Origin: Eudromia elegans
Lineage: Eukaryota > Chordata > Aves > Tinamiformes > Tinamidae
Reading direction: 5' to 3'
DNA: 64,000 nt
Assembly (NCBI GenBank): GCA_003342815.1
Contig: PTEX01000409.1
Span: 284,782-348,781 of the forward strand
Below, piece by piece: positions 38,501 to 49,159 of this stretch (position 1 is the stretch's first letter; each line of letters begins with the position of its first letter). A program made the position numbers and the translations under genes. The notes beneath the pieces were generated by a model. That model was not told the DNA's origin. It saw nothing but the letters and a program-made list of their open reading frames with translations, and ran no database searches.

Positions 38501-41500
38501 TTTTCAATTCCAAGGCAGAGGAAGAGCCACCAACGTGTGCTGGACCTGTGGCTGGCAGCTAAAAAGCGTGTGCACTTGTGTGATGTGCTGCAGGTTAGGC
38601 CAGGCTTTGGGTCAGGTCCGAGACACATGAGAAGGGCTCTGCTCCATATGAGGTGCAGGATCAGTTTGGTAACATGCCCTTTGGACTGTCCAGAGCAGTG
38701 TTCCCTTTGGGGCATAGCTAACCTCGGGGTGGTGGCTGTTTATATTGTTTCATAAAAAACAACCTGCACATTATGCATGGAAAAATGACAGTTCTCTAGC
38801 ATTTTGGTTTCCTGCTTCTTTACATCTGATGTAATTCTCCATAGTAAAAGTGTGAGGAGGACGTGTATTGTGTGTGGAACAGAGCTAATTTCAGAGCTGA
38901 TACATATGATGCTTGCAAAGGTGGGATACTGGTCTAATGTGTGAACAACCCTTATCATATCATAGGGCTAATGCTTTTGGATTCAATATACTTATAGTAA
39001 ACAAAAATGGTTGCACTACCCATCTTGTACCATAAAATAATTTTAGTGGCTTGTGTGGGTTTGTGTTTGTTTTTGGCAGCTGTAACCATACTGTGAAATC
39101 TGCCTAAACTGTCTATATTCTATAAAACACTGATGGGTTACCTTTGTTCTGATTTTTCAGATTAGCCTGTCAACCACTGACCCACTGACGTGCTCAATTC
39201 TTTTGTTTGAGCTTCTGCTTTTCAGTTACTCCTTTGTAGTCCTCAGCCAACGGCGCGAGTGCCAAGCCCCAATGTAGGCTTTGCAGAGCAGCATCGTTAG
39301 ACCCAAGCACCCATGTGGCATCCTGGAGAGCACCATAAGGCAGGAACAGGGCTGTAGAAATCCCTCTTGCTTGGATTCCCATTCCAAGTTAGAGCTTTCC
39401 TCTGGGCATTTTTTGTATGCTTATGTCTTCTTGGGTGGGAGGCTCATTACTGCTATTTCTTCAAAAATTTAGTCTAGAGCTCTGGGAATCCCATGTATAG
39501 ATCATAGTTGCAGGTGCTGTGAAAATACCAAACAAAAATATAGTCAGTGCACCAAAGTGTTTACTGTATACATATAGACAGATGCAGATAGATATAGATA
39601 ATTAGGTGAGAAACAAGGTAACTCACGACCTAAGAGGGCAGGGGAGGGAGAATGCAAGAGAAAATACATAACTTGGCGTAACTGCTAAGAGGCTGTTGCT
39701 GAGAACTTATGTAAGTTTTTCTTACATATAAGGGACATCTTTAGAAAAAACTAAAGATTTAAAACCAAATCTAGTTTTGGAAACTCGGAAGGTGTCATGG
39801 AGAAAATCATGATGGTGTTTGGCATTAAATGTATCAGGCACTGCTGTGTGCTGCTGCTTTGGGCTGAGACGAGGCAGAAGGATTTTCATGCAGAGTCTGC
39901 AGAAGTTTTGCAAAACAGGGTTGCAGGAGCTGGACTGTGGACAGGGATTGGGAGCGTCCTAGAGGGAGGAGTTTGGTTATGGAGGCAAGCAAGGCAACGA
40001 GTGAGGTTTGTTGGTTTTTAAATAGATCCGCAGGGTGTATTTGTGCTAGTGGGAGAGCCCGAGATAAGCGAACTTCTGAGGCAGAGTGTGAGAGGGAGCG
40101 GGTGAAGTCATGGGCCTGGTGAACCAAGCAGCACAAGGCAGCGGCTCCTGAAGGGTGGGCATGAGCCGTGCAGGTGTCTACCTGTTGTCGGCAATGCGCT
40201 CCTGACTCAGGCAATTTCACCTGATTTATTGCCAGTTAACATAAACTACTGATTACTGTTTGGAGCAGTGGGAGACAGGGAAGATACAAAGCACTGAACA
40301 GGCACTTAGGGAAATGCCTCCTCTGCCCCTGCTTCCGCAGGGTAAGGTCCACCCAGTAACGTTCCTGCCCGTGTCTCACTGTGCGCACATTGGGGCGACT
40401 GGCAGCCCAGGAGCTTGGGCTGGGCTGGTGTGGGTGTGCTGTGGCTGCAGCCCCGCAGGGGTGTCCGTGCCCCACTGTGGGATCTCCCCGGCCACAGTCT
40501 CCTCAGGGTTGTACCTCCTGGGTCTGCTTGTTGCGTCTCCTCACGTCTTCCCCCAGGCTGTCAGGCAGTGATGTCCCGTGCTCTTCTGACTGGCGGGTAG
40601 TTTGTTGGTGTTGGGCTGGTTGTGTCTGCTTCAGATCTGCCTGCGAGTGGCTGCTGCCAGCACGAGGCAGTTCACAGCCTGCTCGCGGGCATCAGCCTTG
40701 TGCTACCCCAGTCCTGCCCTTTAGGCCCAGCACACTCTGCTGCTCACACTAGGCAGCAATGTATTGCCAGTAGAGGGTAAGAGGCTCCAATCTTATCCTT
40801 AAAGACTCACCTCAGTGCAGTGAAATGAGTCATGCACTGCAGGAGATGGCCGTTGTCCTTTGACCATAAAGAGAACGTGGCACAGCTGGCGTGTGGGGAA
40901 GCACTCACGTCGCGTGAGTCCCAGCCCTGAAGCTATGTCTGCCCCGAGAGGAGAGCGCTGAGAAAGCACCGTGGACTGCGGGCTGGAGAAACATCTGGAC
41001 GTGCTTCCAACAGCAGAGGGAGGAGAGCAGAAAATGAGTGCTGGGAATGAACTGGGATTGTAGGAGCAAGATGTAGGAGCTGGGCAAGTGTAGGAGTATT
41101 TAGTTTGGAGCACGGCATGCCACAAGGAAGGTAGATACATCTATAGTGGAAGACAGCCTAATACTTCTCAGAGAAGTACTGCAGTACTACAGTGGATACA
41201 TGAGTAGAAGCTGAGAAGGCCATGAGCTGGCTGAGTAAATCACAGGGCAGTAGGAACTGGGCTTTGCTATGTGCAGGAGCATAAGCAACAAGGAAGGTCT
41301 CATTTCAGTGGCTGTGGAAAAATTCTCGAAAAGTGATTGCTGGGCTATGTGTAAAATACGTTTTAGTACGCACACTGCTAGAGTTGATGCATGATACAAT
41401 CTCAAGTGAACTTTTAAACCATCAGTAGGGAATTACTTATCCTGAAAAAAATGCCTCCTCCTGCAGTACATCACATGGCTTCACCAGGTTTCTGTAGCTA

Positions 41501-41766
41501 CCAATCGTAGGTACTTGCAGTCAAAGATCTGCTTTGCCGCGCTGGGGACGCTTTTCGTGGCTGATGGCAGAGGAAGTGACAACTGTTAATTTAAGATGCC
41601 TGAAATTCGATGAGCTGCCAGAGAGCGGGCCTTGGTGGCTGTATGCTTTTAAGAAATGCTTATGGCAGGTACCTTTGTAGCCAGGTGAACTGTTTTGGGC
41701 CTTCATATTAAAGGGTAAGAAATCTCCAGTTCATGAGGGTCCACAGACTTCTCTTAAAGGTGTGGG

Positions 41767-41790
41767 TTTATTTATTTATTTATTTATTTA
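41767..41790. repeat. (TTTA)6 microsatellite
   Basis: Six perfect TTTA units followed by TTTTA. Ordinary AT-rich microsatellite. Confidence 0.97.
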
Positions 41791-43388
41791 TTTTACACAA
41801 GTAATTTATGTGAATAGTTGAAAAATACTACACTGGAAAGAATGGTCAACAGAGTTTCTTTTTTAGCAAACAGTTATGAATCTTTGATCAGTTAAAGGAG
41901 TTTTTGCCTTTCTGAAAGCTCATTCCACATCTCATATATGAAATTAAATCGGATATATCTTCTTTATCCCAAAATAAGATAATTGTCCAAAAGGTACAAG
42001 TCAAACATGATTTCAGATTCAGATGCAAAATTATTTGCTTTTAGCAGTCCTCTTGAAATTTCCTGTAATACTTGCAAAAAAAAATGAAATCAAAAATATT
42101 TTAGAGGAGATTAATATTTTCTCTGAAGCTACTTTATTTATTTAATACCCTGAAGATATTATGGTCATTCTTCTTACTTAAAATACATATTGTTCCTCAT
42201 GCTGAAAAATGCCATCTCATGTGCTATATAGTTTAATAACCTCTCACTACAACTGGGGCAAAATTCTTCTCCTTGAAGTGGCCAGTGATTGATTTCATAC
42301 ATTTCAATATGCAGTAAATATGCACTGTCTCTTTCACTGAAGTCTGTTTGGTGGTGGTGGTGGTATTTTCCACCTTTTTTACATATATTCTGTACATTAG
42401 CAAGTGTATTTAATACAAACAGCTTAACAGTATAAGTGGATGTAAATCATGGGTAGCTCCCAAATGAGGTCAGGCATGACAGTGAATACTTTATTTTCTT
42501 ATTGAAACTATTTCATACACAGTGGCCAGTTAAACAGATCAAAACCCAAATTGCTGAATGTTTCATGGGAACAGCAGCACTATTAGTAGCTGCTTCTTTT
42601 AACCCCATTCTATGTTAATGCTGATCCCAGAACAGCCATCTTTGGTATGTGAATGACTTGTTTGATTTGAATTCTTGGTGAACCTCCTAAGGCTTTATTG
42701 CCATTCAGCACAATGACCAAATTTGTTTTACTCTGACCTCCATGTTTTCCTTTTGGGAACACCAGTAACTTTTAGGTGTATTTTAGTTTATCAAGAGTTC
42801 TGCATTTGAGGTTTGCTTGCACAAAACCCACTGGACAGGTTTTACTTACCTTTCCTTCCCTATAGCAGTGACACCTACAAGAAACCTAAAATCTGTCAAT
42901 GTGAAAAAGCTCATCTTGGTCCGCCCAGACAAAATTCATATTTCATTCCAGAAAGGGATATTTTCCTTGGAAAGGATTAGTCACTTTTTTTGTAAGCAAA
43001 GACCCATAGACTATTCATTAAGGTAGAGAAGATAAAAGTAAGGGGTTTTCTTGCAGTGTCTGTGGTAGGAACTGGTTGAGGACTTCTGGTATATGGAGCA
43101 ACAGAAGGTGGGCAAATTGTAGATCTTTGTAATCTGATGTGAGAAGTAATAGTGACTGCTTGTTGGAGTCTAATTTGCAGGTCATAGACAAAGAGGGAGT
43201 CAGGTGAAATATGTCACTTGACTGACCTGTCCTTTTAACATTTTTGCTTCCTTTGAGATGGCTGCAGTTTGCTCGAAGAGTCAGACATCTGAGGTTTTTT
43301 ATTTTTATTTGCAGGTTATAATAAACTCTGTTATATTTTTGAAGGGAATGGCAAAAGTTGAAACCTCTTGAGGATAGACCAGGAACTT

Positions 43389-43414
43389 TCTAGAGTTCCT
43401 ATCTAGAGTTCCTA
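43389..43414. repeat. 13-bp perfect tandem duplication
   Basis: TCTAGAGTTCCTA occurs twice head to tail with no spacer. Confidence 0.97.
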
Positions 43415-46329
43415 TCATATCTATGCATACTTACTAATGCCGTTCTTATTGGAGTAAGTTGTCTTGAAACTAAATTTCCCCATCACAAAAGAGACTGCAT
43501 TTATTCTGGCACAGAGTGGCTTAGGGAAGTGTCTCTCTGTTGCCAGCAGCCCCCTCCATATCCCTGCTCTAGGGGCAGTTCCTTGGCAGCTCCCAAGGCC
43601 CAGCTGTCTCTGGGTTCTGCCTGTTACCTTCTGCCTCCTGCCTCTGGCAGGCTGTGCCTCTCTCCCTTAGCCTTTCACCCAGATGGAGGGATTTTACAAG
43701 AGCAGCATGGCCACCTTGGTTTGAAAATGTGCAGAGGAGCCTTTCTTCCCCTGCCCTCTCTCCCAGCTTTCTGTAATTAAGAAACGACAGGAGGCAGCAG
43801 TGTGTCTCACCAGAAACTGAGGCTTGGATAAGTTTCCCAGTGACTAAGAGCATCTCCACCTCAAATCTGGCAGTTGTGATAGAGTCCAACGTCCTGTTTG
43901 CTCTGTGCTAGAGGAGATGGAGAAAGAGAGCGATGCAGGCGCTGCTCCCACTGACTGTAAAACACGACCCTGTCTGGAATGAAAATTGGGGTCAGGAGAG
44001 GACACCTCAGCTGTGCCCGCTGGTGTCCTTTGACGCGCTCCGAAGTGCTGTTGTTGTGCTGCAGACTGGGGCAGGAGCACGTGTCTTCCCTGGAGTCCAG
44101 CTGCATGAGTGTGTAAGCGCTAGCTAAACATACCCACGCGAGCATTGCCTCAGACAGCTGGTCAGGCCGCGAGCTCGGTGCCGTTTCACCGCTGCCTGCT
44201 CACAGCCGCACCATGACTTGGGGATGCAGGTAGTTTGTATAAACGAGTGGTCGGAGAATGTGCTCTTAACCTAGGAGACCCCGCTCTGTCAAGATGATAT
44301 CTGAATGTATTTGGGAGCATACTCTAAAGACAGGCCTTCGTGCCTGTCCCTGCGACTGTGTTTTGCGCTTTGTGCCTTCTGTACCTGCGCGCTCTCTATT
44401 GCAAGAGTTTTGCTGCTCTTAACCCCTTCAGTGTTTAGCTTGTCCTGACCTCTCTGGGGCAGAGAGGTTTTAGACTTCTGCACTGTTGGGCCAGAAGGAA
44501 ACTATGGCCGGTGTTCAATAATTCCCCTTCCAACAGAATGATGTTTATAAACCCAAGCTGGAAAAAGCTTGTGGAGACAGTGACAGGAAGGTACACCGTA
44601 GGCAGGCTGCTGGGCAGGGCTGGTGCCCTCTTGGTGGCTTAGGAGCACTTAATAGAGAGCAAAGAGTACCTGTTGGTTGCAAACAGTGAGAAAGTGTTTG
44701 GAAGCATTGTCCAGTATATTGTTTTATTCCTGAGAGTAGATACAGACTTTAAAACCTCCTGATGATGTGACACACCTGGGAGGAACTTGTCATTGCATTC
44801 ATTATGACTTTTTTTTCATAAACAGTGTGATACTTTGTGATTCTCTGTTTAAAAGCCGCTGGAGTTTGGGCAGTCCAAGCCTATAGGTACGTTTGGAAAA
44901 CAGGCCAAGGCAGGAGTCAGTGCTGATAATGTGTGGCCTGGATTATACTGAGTAGGAAGGCGTTATTAGATTGTGTAGGCTTTCAATTTTTGGATCCCAC
45001 ATTAGGTAGGTGCAGTTACTTAAGTAACGAGATGCTATGAGTGCAAACGTGTATTCCTTGTTTCCACTAGCATGAAGCAGCCTAAATTTTATCATTCAAT
45101 ATTTAATGCATATTTTATGTTATTTCAAAACTTCCTCTCTTACAGGCTATAGCACCACTGGCAAGATTGTTTTGGCCTGGCAAGTTGTGCTGCTCTTTGT
45201 GGTGCAGTGTTATATATTAAACCATGCTCACCATGTTTTTTGGGAGTATCTCCCTGCCCTTTAATACTTTGTCACTGTTATATCCCCCTGTAGTTTGAAG
45301 CACTCTCTATTCTGTGTGTTTCTACATTTCCTATTGAGCTGATGGACACATGCAGGTGCCTATTCTGTGCTAGCTGGGTAAATGTTTGTTTCCCTCCCCT
45401 CGCTTGAAGCTCACACCTCCTTCCTGAGGGCCTTGGCCGAGGAGGCAGCGTGTGGCTGCTCAGAGAGGCTCTAGGGCCCTGGCACGTGGCCCATAGCAGC
45501 TCCCCGGCTCCGACTGTGCTTCAGAGTTATTATTTGGTCACACAGCAAAGGCCCTTGTTTCCCGGCTTCCATGGCTACTTTATTTAGCAGCTGGGATACA
45601 GGCGAGGCAGCGGCCCCCGTGGTGAGAGGTGACCTGCTGCAGATACCCAAAGTGCTTCAGGAGGGGCTTTGGGTCAAGCTGGAGGGAACAGGTTCCAGCA
45701 GTCCAGCAGCCACCATCTGAGCCATCATATGCGTTTGGGCAGTTCTTAAATGTTGAGTCAAGCATTCTGCTCTTGCCTGTAATCTCCTGTCGTGAGTGCA
45801 TTGTGCAGTCTGTATTAAAATAACAGATTAAAATACCCACGTGCAAGCTTCAGTCATTAATACCAGGGATTTCATCTATTTTATGTAACTTTGTACCCTG
45901 TGTTTGAGATTTTCCCTTCTTTGCTCACTGTCAGATAAACCTCGTTGTGGACTTTCATTGGACTTTAGAGTGATTACAGACATACCCTGATGAGTAGTGT
46001 GGTATTGAGCTCTGCGCAAGCTGTAAACTGCCGTGTCAGCTTGTGGAAGTCAGACTTGGTAGTTTTTCAAGTCTAGCATTTCTTTACTAGCCTATTAAGT
46101 CAGCACGGTGTTACCCTAAATAACACAGGCTGTCGTTGCTTCTGGTATTTTGTAACAGCCCGAGATGGGTGCAGGAAATGATTTAACTAAAAGAACACCA
46201 GTGACCTAAGAAAAATGAAATTATTCATGTTTGCTCACATGTCTGGCTGGGATTGAGCAAGCAGAGTGGGGAAAATTAATATACACCGAAAGATGAGCCT
46301 GAGGCTGTCGATTTAGGATTGCCTTAAGC

Positions 46330-46640
46330 TGGCACCGCTTCCAAAACGGCCGCCTTCGCTGCACTTGGTTCCTTCCCTGGTGCAGCCGTCTGGCTGCGCT
46401 GCCAGCAGGGCCAGGGAAAGGGGCTGGGTGCACTTCAAGCAGGCAGGAAGAACAGAGGTTGTTTTTCCCGGGTGCCGGTTCTCTGTGTGGCTCTTCACGC
46501 TGCTGCGCAAACCCTGTTCTTGCCATGCTGGAAAGGAGAGCGGCAGGGTCCCCGGGCAGGGCAGCGGTGCTGCCGTGCCCTGGTTGCAAGTGAAAATCGT
46601 CCCAGATGGGCTGTGCGAGAACGGAGGCTTGTCAGGCTTC
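46330..46640. other. GC-rich patch
   Basis: About 17 CpGs in 310 bp. Open frames of 112-122 aa on both strands are a by-product of composition. No gene was recognised. Confidence 0.3.
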
Positions 46641-47028
46641 TTCAGAGGGATTCGTGGTCATGCAGTTAAAATAACAGCTGCGAGGGCAAACCTGTTGCCC
46701 TGAAGTGTCTGTGGCCCACTGGGTAGACACGATTTGATTAGGGACCCCCCAAAATGGAATCAACCCATTGAATGTCCCCTTCTCTGCTTCCCTCTTTTTG
46801 CTGTAGCAGAAACTCAGGGAGAGGCTTTCTTTGGAGATGCTGCTGGCTTGAGCCAGCTGACTACTTTATTTTCACCACTTTTGGCTTTGAGGAAGTGACT
46901 TCTGGTTTATGTAGCAAGTTAAATGGAAAAGAGGAGAGGAACTTGACAGATATTTTTAGGAAAAGATAGTGTTTATGCCAGCAAAAACAGAACAAACTAC
47001 AGGGATGTTACAAAATTAAATCTAGACC

Positions 47029-47048
47029 TTTTTTTTTTTTTTTTTTTT
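47029..47048. repeat. T20 homopolymer
   Basis: Twenty consecutive T residues after TAGACC. Could be a minus-strand poly(A) relic, but no family is recognisable next to it. Confidence 0.95.
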
Positions 47049-47794
47049 CCTCCTGTGGGTAAGTAGTTTCTTTTTGTGTGTAACTGAATTGCACTGTCAA
47101 CTTAAGTAGTTGTCCGGTTATCTTTGCATAATTTTGTAAATTGATGTTCTCCAGTTCCATTGTAGTAAAACTAAGAGATTTGAGGCACACGAAGTCGTCA
47201 CCAGCCACCGCACGTGGGCAGGAACAGAAGTCAAAGGGTGCTGGGGAGCGTGTGTGAAGTTGCCCGAATGTGATTTGCCCAGATGCAGCCCGAAGGAGGA
47301 GTAGCCGGGCTAGCTGCTACATGAGGGACAGCCCCACAAAAAGCAGCAGGGTTCCTGGCAGGGAATTATGAGAGCTCCCCACAACTGGTGGGTCCCATGT
47401 AGAGAAACTAGAACTGCTCTGAAGAATATTTTTTTTCTGAATAATTTCAGGAGAGCAGGTTACTGCTTTGCCCACAATGCAAAGGTGGGAGGATTTTGCT
47501 CCCTTCCTTTTCTTGTCTGGTTCTTAAAACATAAAATGCGGTGTGGTAGATGAAACTGCACTTCAAATTTATATTTAAATTGGTCTTTGGAGAGAAGAAG
47601 ACTGATTTGACCCAAAAGAGATACTTCATGTGGCCAACTTCATGAGCTGTTAGTTGTTCAGGAAAAAAACTTTTTTATATATATATTTCCACACTTTCTC
47701 TAGGAAACCTATTATAAAACTCATTTCATAATGTCATTTTCTGAATCAAATTTATTTAAAGTATAAAATTGGTTCTGCTAACAGCCCTGTGTTC

Positions 47795-47940
47795 CGAGGA
47801 GATTGCCGTTTGCCCGGAGGCCTGTGGTGGGAGGAGGAGGAGGGAGGAAGCCCCCGTGGCCGCGCACGCAGCCTGTTCGCACGGATGAAAGGGCGAAGCC
47901 GCAGCTCCCGGCGGGCGCCTCAGCATCAGAGGCGTGAGCA
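47795..47940. other. Short CpG-dense, purine-rich patch
   Basis: About 16 CpGs in 145 bp, with a GGAGGAGGAGGAGGGAGG purine run at 47829-47846 followed by CCGCGCACGCAG. It is sharply bounded by AT-rich DNA on both sides. The 61-aa Arg-rich frame inside it is not recognisable. Confidence 0.35.
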
Positions 47941-48849
47941 GTATGGCCCTCGTTTTGCTATTCCAGGGCATTAGTCTCCATCTAGGGGCTGTCCGAACCC
48001 TTTCCTCACCCTTTCTGTATTGAGTACTTGCGAAGTTAGTGCTGCAGCTTATGGAGCTGCTTTGGGAGGCTTCTGGGTGCTCTTTTCTTTAGAACTACTC
48101 AAGTGGTTTTGGTAGTGTGCTGACACGCACAAAAAGTTCCCGTGCCTGTAAGTACACGAAGCCATTCCTCTTTGCCTGCTCTTCTCATGCCTCCTGTGAC
48201 GAAATACAAAGATGAGCAAAAATGCCAAAGCTGCTCGGTTTCCTTTTAACGTTAAGAATAAAAATGACAAGTAGCTGGTGGCGGTGGTGTGGTAATGAAG
48301 ACTCTCCATTTCCTTTGGTGGTTGATGAAAGTCTTAAGAGACAGCCAGCCAGAGAGGAACGAGGGGTAAAGTGGATGTCTCTTGTATTTTGTGATTCTAG
48401 AATGTAGTGCTATCTGACCACGAGTGGCATTTGTCACTAGTCAGATCTCACCCTTAAGAGAGTTTGGTTGGACCTGGTGAGTGGGAGCACAGGCTGTGCT
48501 GCCGTGAGGTCTGTATAAAAAGGAAGTCCGCAAGTTTATTAAGTCAGATTTCTGCTGAATATGCTGGTTCCTCAGTTGCAGTGATACAGTTTGCTGTCCG
48601 CATCCTGGCTGCACAGAGGCTGACTCACTGGAAGGAGAGTGCAGCTTGTTTGGATTTTAGCAGTCTAGCTACATAGCAGACTATTGATTGAGAACCAGTG
48701 CAAAATCATTCAAGGGGGTTGCCTGGTTTTTGTTTGTTTTGCTTTTTTGGGAGAAAAAGTAAGCATGACCTCAGAGTAGAATCCCAGATTAGCTGCAGTT
48801 GGGAGTGACCTTGTGAGTGAGGTGGTTTAACCCCAGTTAACCCCCTCAA

Positions 48850-49075
48850 AGCGGGAGCAGCTGGTGCAGGTTGGTCAGGATGTGTTTTTGAGCATCTCCA
48901 AGGATGGAGATTCTACTGTCTCTCTTGGCAACCTGGTATGGGGTCTGATTCCCCTCACAGGAGTTTTTCTTTTTTTTTTTTTTTTTTTCCTGTTCCCAAA
49001 GGACAGGAAACTGCTGCAATTGCCATTGACTCACCACCTTAGGCCTCTGAGGTGGAGCACGGTAGAGGAGTGAAA
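48850..49075 (-). mobile_element. CR1 LINE 3' end fragment, decayed, antisense
   Basis: On the + strand this reads as the reverse complement of a CR1 3' end: GAGCATCTCCAAGGATGGAGA, then CTCTCTTGGCAACCTGG, then CCCCTCACAGGAGTTTTTC and a short TGCAATTGCCATTG part. The order and spacing match the usual antisense CR1 tail (CATCTCCAGAGAAGGAGACTCCAC, CTCTGGGCAGCCTGTTCCAG, and so on, from memory). The T5 of the consensus has grown into an 18-base T run at 48971-48988. Divergence is clearly higher than in the copy at 56.3-57.6 kb, so it is probably older. Borders are approximate. Confidence 0.72.
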
Positions 49076-49115
49076 TACTCTATCCCAACCCTTAAACGTT
49101 TTAGTAGTTTAAAAA

Positions 49116-49121
49116 TTTTTT

Positions 49122-49153
<32 letters not shown>

Positions 49154-49155
49154 TT
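49116..49155. repeat. T39 tract with one C
   Basis: A 40-base T tract interrupted once by C at 49134, followed by AATTAAAAAG and A-rich sequence. It lies just past the decayed antisense CR1 fragment. The AAAAA before it and AATTAAAAA after it could pair with the T tract. Confidence 0.95.
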
Positions 49156-49159
49156 AATT

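Larger units (their letters stand above)
32990..46320. other. Non-coding intron block (intron 3, left part)
   Basis: AT-rich at 32.9-38.5 kb and 41.7-43.4 kb, with mixed GC at 40.3-40.75 kb. Holds the 35.5-kb inverted repeat, the TTTA microsatellite, the 13-bp tandem duplication and the exon-like interval at 42869-42991. No nested gene was recognised. Confidence 0.65.

Noticed and set aside
47789-47974. Arg-rich 61-codon frame that looks like a small basic protein
   Set aside because: Composition follows from CpG/purine richness. There is no initiation context or homologue that I can name.
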